Origin: Actinomycetes bacterium
Lineage (GTDB): Bacteria; Actinomycetota; Actinomycetes; Actinomycetales; Microbacteriaceae
DNA length: 13,994 nt
Direction of reading: 5' to 3'
Assembly (NCBI GenBank): GCA_023432005.1
Contig: JAEYVF010000186.1
Span: 1 to 13,994 of the forward strand
The position numbers and the translations under genes are program-made. The notes under the pieces are model-generated. The model made no database searches. It had not been told where the DNA came from and saw only the letters and a program-made list of their open reading frames with translations. Positions 6,669-13,990 of this stretch are shown in pieces. Within the stretch, counting starts at the first letter, position 1; each line of letters opens with the position of its first letter.

Positions 6669-6674
6669 ACTCTA
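6669..6674 (-). promoter_or_regulatory. -10 box of an apparently leaderless xthA
   Basis: TAGAGT on the minus strand fits TAnnnT and is 7 bases from the GTG start at 6661. No well-placed Shine-Dalgarno sequence is present in the short yihY-xthA gap (TGAGGG abuts the GTG too closely). Confidence 0.55.
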
Positions 6675-6691
6675 ACGAGCGCCCCCGACGG

Positions 6692-7744
6692 TCAGCCGCG
6701 CCCGAAGATCCGCTTCCAGAGACCCGGCTTCCTCTCGGCGGCGAGCTCGCCGCGAAGCTCCTCCTTGAGGCGCTCCCGCTCGCGCTCCTCCTCGGCCTCG
6801 CGCTCCGCGGCCAGCCGCCTGTCGAGCGGCACCCCCGCATCCGCCATCGACACGAAGATCCAGCACGCGGCGATGAGGATCACCTGGCACACGAGCGTGA
6901 ACCAGATCAGCAGACCCAGGATCACGGCGAAGCCGGCGAGGAGGGGGTTGTTGGTCGCGCCGCCGAGCAGCGAGGTGCCGAGCACCTTGAGGGCGCCGAG
7001 CGCGACCGCCCCGAGGAGCGCGCCCTCGGCGAGGAAGCGCAGCGGGATGTGCACGCCCGCGAGCACGCGGTAGAACGCGGCGAGCACGATCGCGTCGATC
7101 ACGAACATGAGCGCGATCGACGCCACGCGCGCCGCGATCGCGGCCGCGGCGTCGTCGCGGATGCCCACGAGGTCGAGCAGGCCCTCGAGCGCCTGCGACG
7201 AGAGCACCGAGAGCGCGGCGGACACGATGAGCAGAGCGCCGAAGCCGAGGGCGAGCCCGAGGTCCTTGAGCTTGAGGAGGAGGAAGTTGGTGCGGGGCGC
7301 CGGGAGGTCGCCGAGCAGGCGCACGGCGTCGCGCGCGGACGCGAGCCAGCCGAGCGCCGTGAAGAACAGGCCCGCGAGGGCGATGGCGCCCGTCCAGCCG
7401 AGCACGGTCGTGTCGACGAGGTCGCCGGGGTCGATGGCCCCTCCGTCGCCCGTGTCGATGAGGCCGGGCACGGCATCCGCGAGCACCTTCAGCAGCGCCG
7501 CCTGCAGCTCCGGCTGCGCCGCGACGACGAGGCCGAACACCGAGAAGGCGACCCAGATCGCCGCGAACACGGCGAAGATCGCCTGGTTCGAGAGCCCCGC
7601 GGCGAGCAGCGGCCCGCGGTGCGCTGCGTACTCCTGGAACACGCGCACGGGCTTGAGCGCCATGACCCACGCGACGACGCGCTGCACCCACGCGACGAAC
7701 GCGGGCGGTCGCTTCGTCTCCGGGGCGTCGGTCTCCTCGGCCAT
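6692..7744 (-). CDS. YihY/virulence factor BrkB family membrane protein
   Basis: A 350-residue integral membrane protein with about six hydrophobic segments at roughly 53-75, 115-135, 162-182, 205-225, 240-260 and 270-298. The N-terminal stretch RGPLLAAGLSNQAIFAVFAA (43-62) corresponds to the family's conserved first helix, and RFLAEGALLGAVAL to the segment before helix 5. The C-terminus (about 305-350) is a highly charged Glu/Arg tail, probably cytoplasmic and coiled. The family was once annotated as ribonuclease BN, which is no longer accepted; its true function is unclear (cell-envelope or transport roles have been proposed). The start ATG at 7744 is 6 bases behind a TAGCGT box. It lies 43 bases after sdhB on the same strand. 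Confidence 0.9.
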   Translation of the reverse strand: MAEETDAPETKRPPAFVAWVQRVVAWVMALKPVRVFQEYAAHRGPLLAAGLSNQAIFAVFAAIWVAFSVFGLVVAAQPELQAALLKVLADAVPGLIDTGDGGAIDPGDLVDTTVLGWTGAIALAGLFFTALGWLASARDAVRLLGDLPAPRTNFLLLKLKDLGLALGFGALLIVSAALSVLSSQALEGLLDLVGIRDDAAAAIAARVASIALMFVIDAIVLAAFYRVLAGVHIPLRFLAEGALLGAVALGALKVLGTSLLGGATNNPLLAGFAVILGLLIWFTLVCQVILIAACWIFVSMADAGVPLDRRLAAEREAEEERERERLKEELRGELAAERKPGLWKRIFGRG

Positions 7745-7750
7745 CCCCCC

Positions 7751-7756
7751 ACGCTA
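7751..7756 (-). promoter_or_regulatory. -10 box of an apparently leaderless yihY/brkB-type gene
   Basis: TAGCGT on the minus strand fits TAnnnT and is separated from the ATG at 7744 only by six G residues. The G-run is too close to the start to act as a usual Shine-Dalgarno sequence. No clear -35 box is visible. Confidence 0.55.
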
Positions 7757-7787
7757 TCGGCGCGGGACGAGCGGCGGAGGGGGTTGA

Positions 7788-8570
7788 CTACGCCTTCGGG
7801 ATGTCGGGTGCGCCGCGCAGCACGGCCGCCTTGACCTCGGCGATCGCCTTCGTCACCTCGATGCCGCGGGGGCACGCCTCCGAGCAGTTGAAGGTCGTGC
7901 GGCAGCGCCACACGCCCTCCTTGTCGTTGAGGATGTCGAGGCGCACGTTCGCCGCCTCGTCGCGCGAGTCGAAGATGAAGCGGTGCGCGTTGACGATCGC
8001 CGCCGGGCCGAAGTACTGGCCGTCGGTCCAGAACACGGGGCAGCTCGAGGTGCACGCGGCGCACAGGATGCACTTGGTGGTGTCGTCGAAGCGCTCGCGC
8101 TGCGCGACCGACTGGATGCGCTCCTTCTCGGGCTTGTCGCCCGCGATGAGGAACGGCTGGATCTCGCGGTAGGAGGCGAAGAACGGCTCCATGTCGACGA
8201 TGAGGTCCTTCTCGAGCGGAAGGCCCTTGATCGCCTCGACGTAGATGGGCTTCGTGATGTCGAGATCCTTGATGAGCGTCTTGCACGCGAGCCGGTTGCG
8301 GCCGTTGATGCGCATCGCGTCGGATCCGCAGATGCCGTGGGCGCACGAGCGGCGGAAGGTGAGCGAGCCGTCGACCTCCCACTTGATCTTGTGGAGGGCG
8401 TCGAGCACGCGGTCGGTCGCGAAGAGCTCGACGTCGAAGTCCTGCCAGTACGGCTCGGCATCCTTCTCCGGGTCGAAGCGCCGGATGATGAGGGTGACGG
8501 TGAAGGCCTGGATGGGCGCCTCGGCCTTGGGCGTGTTGTCGACCGCCTCGAGGGTGGCTGCGCCGGCCAT
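7788..8570 (-). CDS. sdhB: Succinate dehydrogenase iron-sulfur subunit
   Basis: It passes electrons from SdhA's FAD to the membrane quinone site through three iron-sulfur clusters. The protein is 260 residues. The 2Fe-2S motif is C76, C81, D84 and C96 (CAHGICGSD...C); an aspartate in the third position is also found in E. coli SdhB. The 4Fe-4S cluster would use C167, C170, C173 and C233; the 3Fe-4S cluster C177, C223 and C229. All ligands are intact. The ATG at 8570 overlaps the sdhA stop by one base (TGATG), with GAGAGGAAG as Shine-Dalgarno inside the sdhA end. It is the last gene of sdhCDAB; no terminator is seen in the 43 bases before the next gene. Confidence 0.97.
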   Translation of the reverse strand: MAGAATLEAVDNTPKAEAPIQAFTVTLIIRRFDPEKDAEPYWQDFDVELFATDRVLDALHKIKWEVDGSLTFRRSCAHGICGSDAMRINGRNRLACKTLIKDLDITKPIYVEAIKGLPLEKDLIVDMEPFFASYREIQPFLIAGDKPEKERIQSVAQRERFDDTTKCILCAACTSSCPVFWTDGQYFGPAAIVNAHRFIFDSRDEAANVRLDILNDKEGVWRCRTTFNCSEACPRGIEVTKAIAEVKAAVLRGAPDIPKA

Positions 8571-10378
8571 CAGTACTTCCTCTCCATCGGCTGGTAGTTG
8601 GTGATCACGACGGGCTTCCAGTCGAGCGTGATGTGGTCCGCGGCGTTCGCCGAGTGCGGGTCGCCCGTCAGGTAGGCCATCGTGTGCTTCATGTAGGTCT
8701 CGTCGTCGCGCTTCGGGTAGTCGTCGCGCATGTGGCCGCCGCGGCTCTCCTTGCGATTCTTCGCCGAGAACACCACGACCTCCGCGAGGTCGAGCAGGAA
8801 CCCGAGCTCGATCGCCTCGAGCAGGTCGGTGTTGAAGCGCTGACCCTTGTCCTGGATCGACACGTTCTTGTAGCGCTCGCGCAGCTGGTGGATGGTCTCG
8901 GTGACCTTCGCGAGGGACTCCTCGGTGCGGAACACCTGGGCGTTGCGGTCCATCTCGTCCTGCAGCTCCTTGCGCAGCGCGGCGATGCGCTCGGTGCCCG
9001 CGGAGTTGCGGAGGCCCTCGACCATCTCGCGCACGCCGGCCGCGGCATCCGCGGGGAGGGGCGTGAAGTCGACGGTCTCGGCGTAGTCGACCGCGTTGTT
9101 GCCGGCGCGCTTGCCGAAGACGTTGATGTCGAGGAGCGAGTTGGTGCCGAGGCGGTTGGAGCCGTGCACCGAGACGCACGCGCACTCGCCGGCCGCGTAG
9201 AGCCCCGGCACGACGGTGTCGTTGTCGCGCAGCACCTCCGCCTTGACGTTGGTCGGGATGCCGCCCATCGCGTAGTGCGCGGTCGGCATGACGGGCACGG
9301 GCTCGTACACGGGGTCGACGCCGAGGTAGGTGCGCGCGAACTCCGTGATGTCGGGGAGCTTCGTCTCGAGCACCTCGGCGCCGAGGTGGGTGCAGTCGAG
9401 CAGCACGTAGTCCTTGTGCGGACCTGCGCCGCGGCCCTCCGCGACTTCCTGCACCATGCAGCGGCTCACGATGTCGCGCGGTGCGAGGTCCTTGATGGTG
9501 GGCGCGTAGCGCTCCATGAACCGCTCGCCCGAGGCGTTGCGCAGGATGGCGCCCTCGCCGCGGGCGCCCTCGGTGAGGAGGATGCCGAGGCCCGCGAGGC
9601 CGGTCGGGTGGAACTGGAAGAACTCCATGTCCTCGAGCGGCAGCCCCTTGCGCCACACGATGCCGACGCCGTCGCCCGTGAGGTTGTGGGCGTTCGAGGT
9701 GGTCTTGTAGATCTTGCCGAAGCCGCCGGTGGCGAAGACGATCGACTTGCCCTGGAAGACGTGCAGCGCGCCCGTCGCGAGCTCGTAGGCGACGACGCCC
9801 GACGGCTGCTGGACGCCGTCGACCTCGGTCATGACGAGGTCGAGCGCGTAGAACTCGTTGAAGAAGTTGACGCCGAGCTTGACGCAGTTCTGGAACAGCG
9901 TCTGCAGGATCATGTGGCCCGTGCGGTCGGCCGCATAGCACGCGCGGCGGACGGGCGCCTTGCCGTGGTCGCGCGTGTGGCCGCCGAAGCGGCGCTGGTC
10001 GATCCGGCCCTCGGGCGTGCGGTTGAACGGCAGGCCCATGTTCTCGAGGTCGAGGACCGCGTCGATGGCCTCCTTCGCGAGGATCTCGGCCGCATCCTGG
10101 TCGACGAGGTAGTCGCCGCCCTTGACGGTGTCGAAGGTGTGCCACTCCCACGAGTCCTCTTCGACGTTCGCGAGCGCCGCGGCCATGCCGCCCTGCGCCG
10201 CGCCCGTGTGGGAGCGGGTGGGGTACAGCTTGGTGATGACCGCCGTGTTGGCCCGCGGTGCCGCCTCGATCGCGGCGCGCATGCCGGCGCCGCCCGCCCC
10301 CACGATCACGACGTCGTGCCGGTGGTAGTGCACGCCGTCGATGACGTCTCCGTCTTCGAACTCCAGGTAGTCGGTCAC
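8570..10378 (-). CDS. sdhA: Succinate dehydrogenase flavoprotein subunit
   Basis: It oxidises succinate to fumarate in the TCA cycle and passes electrons to SdhB; it faces the cytoplasm on the membrane complex. The protein is 602 residues. The FAD-binding Rossmann motif is VVIVGAGGAGM (23-33). RSHTGAAQGG (55-64) contains H57, the expected covalent FAD attachment site. FQFHPTGLAG and LTEGARGEGAILRN are the substrate-binding and catalytic stretches, and SVHGSNRLGTNSLLD is the conserved C-terminal FAD/substrate motif. The GTG at 10378 is chosen because it gives the usual length and has GAGAGAAC just upstream; the frame is open further upstream but that region is sdhD. The gap from sdhD is 26 bases. 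Confidence 0.97.
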   Translation of the reverse strand: MTDYLEFEDGDVIDGVHYHRHDVVIVGAGGAGMRAAIEAAPRANTAVITKLYPTRSHTGAAQGGMAAALANVEEDSWEWHTFDTVKGGDYLVDQDAAEILAKEAIDAVLDLENMGLPFNRTPEGRIDQRRFGGHTRDHGKAPVRRACYAADRTGHMILQTLFQNCVKLGVNFFNEFYALDLVMTEVDGVQQPSGVVAYELATGALHVFQGKSIVFATGGFGKIYKTTSNAHNLTGDGVGIVWRKGLPLEDMEFFQFHPTGLAGLGILLTEGARGEGAILRNASGERFMERYAPTIKDLAPRDIVSRCMVQEVAEGRGAGPHKDYVLLDCTHLGAEVLETKLPDITEFARTYLGVDPVYEPVPVMPTAHYAMGGIPTNVKAEVLRDNDTVVPGLYAAGECACVSVHGSNRLGTNSLLDINVFGKRAGNNAVDYAETVDFTPLPADAAAGVREMVEGLRNSAGTERIAALRKELQDEMDRNAQVFRTEESLAKVTETIHQLRERYKNVSIQDKGQRFNTDLLEAIELGFLLDLAEVVVFSAKNRKESRGGHMRDDYPKRDDETYMKHTMAYLTGDPHSANAADHITLDWKPVVITNYQPMERKY

Positions 10379-10404
10379 GTTCTCTCTCACTACTGGTCGC
10401 GCGG

Positions 10405-10857
10405 CTACTGGGCCGCGCAGATCGCGATCAGCTCGGCGTTCGAGGTCTCGCCGAGGCAGGGGTCGAAGGTCGTCAGCACGAGCGTGCCGAGCGCGATCAG
10501 CACGACGGTCGTCACGCCGAGACCCCACAGCAGGATGCTGCGGAAACGCCCGTGCGCGTAGTCGTTGATGAGCGTGCGCATGCCGTTGGCGCCATGGATG
10601 AGGGCGAGCCACAGCATGATGCCGTCCCACCACATCCAGATCGGGTTGGCGAACTTGCCGGCCACGAACGCCCAGTCGAGGATCGACACCTTGCCCGGGA
10701 AGATGAGGTTGTAGAAGAGGTGGCCGAAGATGAGCACCACGAGCAGCACGCCCGAGACGCGCATGTAGATCCAGCCCCACTTCTCGATGTTGAAGCGGTT
10801 GCGCTTGCGGTGGCTCAGGTACGGGCTGCGCGGTGCGGCGATGTTGTCGGTGCTCAT
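10405..10857 (-). CDS. sdhD: Succinate dehydrogenase hydrophobic membrane anchor subunit
   Basis: One of two membrane anchors for SdhAB, carrying part of the quinone and heme b sites. The protein is 150 residues with three hydrophobic segments at about 33-53, 73-90 and 108-130. H46 (FGHLFYN) and H88 in HGANGMRTLINDY are candidate heme or quinone residues; HxxNGxR is a signature of this anchor family. The ATG at 10857 overlaps the sdhC stop by one base (TGATG), and a G-rich stretch upstream can serve as ribosome binding site. The soluble tail after 130 is short. Confidence 0.93.
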   Translation of the reverse strand: MSTDNIAAPRSPYLSHRKRNRFNIEKWGWIYMRVSGVLLVVLIFGHLFYNLIFPGKVSILDWAFVAGKFANPIWMWWDGIMLWLALIHGANGMRTLINDYAHGRFRSILLWGLGVTTVVLIALGTLVLTTFDPCLGETSNAELIAICAAQ

Positions 10858-11294
10858 CAGTGCCCCCCGAAGACGACCATCAGGTGCCGCGGCACGAAAC
10901 CGACCAGCAGCACGATCCACACGCCGATCGCGATCCAGAACATGGCCTTCTGCGCCCGGGGCCCCCACGAGAACATGTCGATGAAGATGATCCGGAGCCC
11001 GTTGAGCGCGTGCAGCCCGACCGCGGCGACGAGGGCGACCTCTCCGAGGCCCATGATCGGCGTCTTGTAGGTGCCGATGACGGCGTCGTACGCCTCGGGG
11101 CTGATGCGGATGAGCGCCGTGTCGAGGATGTGCACGAGAAGGAAGAAGAAGATCGCGGTGCCCGTGATGCGGTGCAGCACCCACGACCACATGCCTTCGC
11201 GGCCACGGTAGAGGGTTCCCGCCGGGAGCTTCCGCTTCCGGGGTTCGGGGATGGGTGCCGCTGGGCTCTCAGCTGGTGCGGCCTGGCTCGTCAC
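10857..11294 (-). CDS. sdhC: Succinate dehydrogenase cytochrome b556 subunit
   Basis: Membrane anchor and heme b subunit of complex II, first gene of the operon. The protein is 145 residues: a Pro/Ala-rich soluble N-terminus (1-28), then WSWVLHRITG (36-45), the SdhC signature near the quinone site. Three membrane segments follow at about 44-62, 82-105 and 117-138. H55, and H95 in HALNGLRIIFID, are candidate heme ligands. The GTG at 11294 has GAGGGAG 8 bases upstream and gives the full N-terminus. The sdhCDAB order matches the M. tuberculosis sdhCDAB operon. Confidence 0.93.
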   Translation of the reverse strand: MTSQAAPAESPAAPIPEPRKRKLPAGTLYRGREGMWSWVLHRITGTAIFFFLLVHILDTALIRISPEAYDAVIGTYKTPIMGLGEVALVAAVGLHALNGLRIIFIDMFSWGPRAQKAMFWIAIGVWIVLLVGFVPRHLMVVFGGH

Positions 11295-11337
11295 GGCAGT
11301 TCTCCCTCGCGAGTCGCTCGTCGTCGGAACGGCCTCC

Positions 11338-11343
11338 AGTCTA
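11338..11343 (-). promoter_or_regulatory. Probable -10 box of the sdhCDAB operon
   Basis: TAGACT on the minus strand fits TAnnnT. It would give a leader of about 35-40 bases that includes the sdhC Shine-Dalgarno GAGGGAG. The -35 region is not recognisable. Confidence 0.5.
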
Positions 11344-11383
11344 TGCCCGGGCCCAGGGGGCCGCAGGCGAGGGTCACCTAACT

Positions 11384-11401
11384 TGTCTTGATGTCGAGAT
11401 A
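11384..11401. promoter_or_regulatory. Imperfect dyad upstream of sdhC, possible operator
   Basis: TATCTCGACATCAAGACA on the minus strand is an 18-base dyad with 6 of 9 pairs matching (TCTyGA / TCrAGA core). It lies about 41 bases upstream of the sdhC -10 box and about 60 bases before the manC -10 box, so a regulator bound here could affect either operon. The regulator is unknown. Confidence 0.4.
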
Positions 11402-11459
11402 TCCCCGGATGCGGTCGGCTCGACGCCCGCGACGGATGCCGCACCCCGGGGCGCCTCTC

Positions 11460-11465
11460 TAAGGT
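11460..11465 (+). promoter_or_regulatory. -10 box of manC, possibly leaderless
   Basis: TAAGGT fits TAnnnT and ends 6 bases before the ATG at 11472. The same bases (AAGGTGGTG) resemble a Shine-Dalgarno sequence, though its spacing to ATG is tight, so either reading is possible. Confidence 0.45.
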
Positions 11466-11471
11466 GGTGGC

Positions 11472-12587
11472 ATGTCGACACCCCTCGAGCGGTTCTACGG
11501 CGTCATCCCGGCGGGCGGCGTCGGATCCCGCCTGTGGCCGCTGTCGCGCGCCGACGCCCCCAAGTTCCTCCACGACCTCACGGGCTCGGGGCGCACGCTC
11601 GTGCGCGGCACCTGGGAGCGGCTCGCCCCGATCGCGGGGCCGCAGCGCGTCATGATCGTCACCGGTCGCGCGCACCGCGCGGCCGTCGAGCAGCAGATCC
11701 CCGAGCTCGAGGACGCCAACATCGTGCTCGAGGCGGCCCCCCGCGACTCCACCGTCGCGATCGGGCTCGCGGCCGCCATCCTGCGCCGACGCGAGCCCGA
11801 CGTCATCGTCGGCTCCTTCGCCGCCGACCACGTCATCCAGGACGAGGACGCCTTCCGCGCTGCGGTCGAGCAGGCGGTCGCCGCGGCCGAGGCGGGCTAC
11901 ATCGCCACCATCGGCATCCAGCCCACGGAGCCGGCGATCGGCTTCGGCTACATCGAATGCGCCGACGCCGCCACGATCGAGGGGGCGCCCGACGCCCTCC
12001 TCGTGCACAGCTTCGTGGAGAAGCCGGATGCGGCCACGGCTGCGCGCTACCTCGCCGACGGGCGCCACCTCTGGAACGCCGGGATGTTCATCGCGCGGGC
12101 CGACCGCCTCCTCGAGCAGATCGGGGCCTTCGACGCCGAGCTGCTCGCCCAGCTCGAGGAGCTCGCCGCGGCATGGGACGACCCTGCCACGCGCGGCCCC
12201 GCGGTCGACAGGCTCTGGCCGCAGCTGCGCCGCATCGCGATCGACTACGCCGTCGCCGAGCCCGTCGCCGCCGCGGGAGGCCTCGCGGTCATCCCGGGCC
12301 GGTTCGACTGGGATGACGTCGGGGACTTCGCGTCCGTCGCGAAGCTCAAGTCGGCGGGGCGCGCGAGCGACCTCTCCATCCTCGGCGAGAACGCGCGCGT
12401 GCTCGCGGACGCCTCCAGCGGCATCGTGGTGAGCCAGTCGGATCGCATCATCTCGCTCATCGGCGTGCACGACATCGTGGTCGTCGACACCCCGGATGCG
12501 CTGCTCGTCACGACGACGGCCAACGCGCAGCGCGTCAAGAGCGTCGTCGACGCCCTCAAGCTCTCCGGCCGCGACGACGTCCTGTGA
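11472..12587 (+). CDS. manC: Mannose-1-phosphate guanylyltransferase
   Basis: It makes GDP-mannose from mannose 1-phosphate and GTP, for envelope glycans and glycolipids. The protein is 371 residues, a single nucleotidyltransferase domain without the C-terminal isomerase domain of longer ManC proteins. The nucleotide-binding signature GGVGSRLWPLSR is at 15-26 with K31 following. Other family motifs are AADH (117-120), IGFGYIE (156-162), FVEKPD (181-186), WNAGMF (201-206), IDYAVAE (257-263) and FDWDDVGDF (278-286). The ATG at 11472 is the only start consistent with this N-terminus. It is divergent from sdhC with 177 bases between them and is followed by a hairpin. Confidence 0.93.
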   Translation: MSTPLERFYGVIPAGGVGSRLWPLSRADAPKFLHDLTGSGRTLVRGTWERLAPIAGPQRVMIVTGRAHRAAVEQQIPELEDANIVLEAAPRDSTVAIGLAAAILRRREPDVIVGSFAADHVIQDEDAFRAAVEQAVAAAEAGYIATIGIQPTEPAIGFGYIECADAATIEGAPDALLVHSFVEKPDAATAARYLADGRHLWNAGMFIARADRLLEQIGAFDAELLAQLEELAAAWDDPATRGPAVDRLWPQLRRIAIDYAVAEPVAAAGGLAVIPGRFDWDDVGDFASVAKLKSAGRASDLSILGENARVLADASSGIVVSQSDRIISLIGVHDIVVVDTPDALLVTTTANAQRVKSVVDALKLSGRDDVL

Positions 12588-12595
12588 GCTGGTCC

Positions 12596-12614
12596 CGGCC
12601 CCCGTCCGGGGCCG
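12596..12614 (+). terminator. Hairpin after manC, probable terminator
   Basis: CGGCCCC and GGGGCCG form a perfect 7-base-pair stem around a 5-base loop, beginning 8 bases after the manC stop. No U-run follows, as is common in high-GC actinobacteria. Confidence 0.6.
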
Positions 12615-12640
12615 AGTGCGAGCGCGTCTCCGGCTCGTCG

Positions 12641-12656
12641 GTGCTCATGTGAGCAC
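12641..12656. promoter_or_regulatory. Perfect inverted repeat upstream of the BMP lipoprotein gene, possible operator
   Basis: GTGCTCA and TGAGCAC are perfect 7-base arms around TG. The sequence CGGTGCTCA at 12639-12647 occurs again at 12716-12724, 77 bases further on. The pair resembles operator half-sites, for instance for a regulator of nucleoside uptake, but it could also act as a second transcription stop after manC. Confidence 0.45.
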
Positions 12657-12748
12657 GAACATTTCCTGGCTATTTCCGGACGGGCGGGGGTGTGTAACTC
12701 TTCTGTTGCGAGCGCCGGTGCTCAGTCCTCGGCGTGCGTCACAGAAGG

Positions 12749-12754
12749 TAACGT
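12749..12754 (+). promoter_or_regulatory. Probable -10 box of the BMP lipoprotein gene
   Basis: TAACGT fits TAnnnT and would give a leader of about 43 bases ending in the strong Shine-Dalgarno GGAGG (12794-12798), 5 bases before the GTG. Unlike several other genes in the window, this one therefore has a conventional leader. Confidence 0.5.
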
Positions 12755-12803
12755 GTATCGCGATCCGCCGGTCATCCTGCCCGGCGACTTCTTGGAGGAC
12801 ACA

Positions 12804-13904
12804 GTGACAATCACGACCCGCAAGGCCGGACTCTCCGGTCTCGCCATCCTCGGCGCGAGCGCCCTCGTGCTCAGCGGCTGCGCATCGGCGCCCGAGGAGA
12901 CGCCGGACGCGTCCGGCGCATCCGACTTCCTCGCCTGCATGGTCTCCGACTCCGGCGGATTCGACGACAAGTCGTTCAACCAGCTCGGCAAGGAGGGCCT
13001 CGAGGCCGCCGGCGAGGAGCTCGGCATCGAGACCAAGACCGTCGAGTCGGCGTCCGAGGACGACTTCGCGCCCAACATCGAGGGCCTCCTCGGCCAGGGC
13101 TGCAACATGATCGTGACCGTCGGCTTCCTGCTGTCGGCCGCCACCATCACCGCGGCGAACGCCAACCCCGACGTCGAGTTCGCGATCGTCGACGACAGCC
13201 TCGACGGCGACTTCGACGGCAAGAACGACACCGAGAACGGCAAGCCGATCCTCTTCAACACGGCTGAGGCGGCGTTCCTCGCCGGCTACGCGGCCGCGGC
13301 CACCTCGAAGACCGGCGTCGTCGGCACCTTCGGCGGCATCCAGATCAACCCCGTCACGATCTTCATGGACGGCTTCGTCGACGGCGTCGCGTACTACAAC
13401 GAGCAGAACGGCGCGTCGGTCAAGGCCATCGGCTGGGACAAGGACTCGCAGACCGGCTCCTTCACCGGCGGCTTCGCGGCCGGCGTCGAGGCGAAGACCG
13501 CGGCGCAGAACCTGCTCGACCAGGGTGCCGACGTGCTCCTCCCGGTCGGCGGCCCGATCTACCAGAGCGCGGGCGAGGCCATCCGTGAGAAGGGCGGCGA
13601 CATCGCCCTCATCGGCGTCGACGCCGACGTGTTCAACACCGACCCGAACGTGGCCGACCTCCTCCTGACCTCGGTCATGAAGGGCGTCGACGCCGGTGTC
13701 CACGACACCGTCGTGGCCGCCGCGCAGGGCAAGTTCGACACCACGCCCTACGTCGGAACCCTCGAGAACGGCGGCGTCGGCATCGCGCCGTTCCACGACT
13801 GGGAGTCCAAGGTCCCGGCCGACCTCGGCAAGACGCTCGAGGAGCTGAAGGCCAAGATCATCGCGGGCGAGATCAAGGTCGAGTCCCCGGCGACCCCCAA
13901 GTAA
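12804..13904 (+). CDS. BMP/PnrA-family nucleoside-binding lipoprotein (ABC transporter substrate-binding protein)
   Basis: It captures nucleosides outside the membrane for an ABC importer. The protein is 366 residues. It starts with a positively charged signal segment (VTITTRKAGL), a hydrophobic stretch and the lipobox LSGC at 23-26, so C26 would carry the lipid anchor. The mature part begins with a Ser/Ala/Glu-rich linker, then ACMVSDSGGFDDKSFNQ (44-60), the signature of the BMP/Med/PnrA family. Later segments include TVGFLLSAATITAANANPDV and a PVGGPIYQSAG stretch typical of the ligand hinge. The GTG at 12804 is chosen because of GGAGG 5 bases upstream and because an upstream in-frame ATG (12690) would bury the signal peptide. 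A terminator-like hairpin follows; the ATPase and permeases probably lie beyond the window. Confidence 0.93.
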   Translation: MTITTRKAGLSGLAILGASALVLSGCASAPEETPDASGASDFLACMVSDSGGFDDKSFNQLGKEGLEAAGEELGIETKTVESASEDDFAPNIEGLLGQGCNMIVTVGFLLSAATITAANANPDVEFAIVDDSLDGDFDGKNDTENGKPILFNTAEAAFLAGYAAAATSKTGVVGTFGGIQINPVTIFMDGFVDGVAYYNEQNGASVKAIGWDKDSQTGSFTGGFAAGVEAKTAAQNLLDQGADVLLPVGGPIYQSAGEAIREKGGDIALIGVDADVFNTDPNVADLLLTSVMKGVDAGVHDTVVAAAQGKFDTTPYVGTLENGGVGIAPFHDWESKVPADLGKTLEELKAKIIAGEIKVESPATPK

Positions 13905-13919
13905 TCCCACTCCTCGCAC

Positions 13920-13963
13920 CACGGCACGGGGAGGCCGGCCACGCCGGTCTCCCCGTTGCCGTG
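13920..13963 (+). terminator. Large hairpin downstream of the BMP gene
   Basis: CACGGC, CGGGGAG, G and CCGGC pair in order with GCCGTG, CTCCCCG, T and GCCGG around a CAC loop: about 19 pairs with one small A/TT internal loop and a G-T pair. It starts 16 bases after the stop. No U-run follows. It may terminate, or attenuate, read-through into the next gene and stabilise the lipoprotein mRNA. Confidence 0.8.
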
Positions 13964-13984
13964 CCGGGGACCGATTCCTAGATT
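13956..13984 (+). promoter_or_regulatory. Promoter of the next gene, overlapping the terminator arm
   Basis: TTGCCG (13956-13961, 4 of 6 matches to TTGACA) and TAGATT (13979-13984) are 17 bases apart, the ideal spacing. The -10 box ends 6 bases before an ATG at 13991, so the transcript would be leaderless. The -35 box lies in the 3' arm of the hairpin. Confidence 0.6.
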
Positions 13985-13990
13985 GAGACA

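Noticed and set aside
5744..7834. Long plus-strand open frame of 696 codons opposite xthA and the yihY-type gene
   Set aside because: Same mirror-frame pattern; very charged, no motifs, and it spans two well-supported minus-strand genes.
8633..10561. Long plus-strand open frame of 642 codons opposite sdhA
   Set aside because: It mirrors sdhA codon by codon; antisense frames are expected to be open in 70% GC coding sequence.
11362..11386. Possible DtxR/IdeR iron box upstream of sdhC (minus strand, TTAGGTGACCCTCGCCT)
   Set aside because: Only about 13 of 19 positions fit the remembered consensus, and the right half is poor.
12690..12803. N-terminal extension of the BMP lipoprotein from an upstream in-frame ATG
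   Set aside because: It would place 38 residues before the signal peptide, and the GTG at 12804 has a well-spaced GGAGG and a correct lipoprotein N-terminus.
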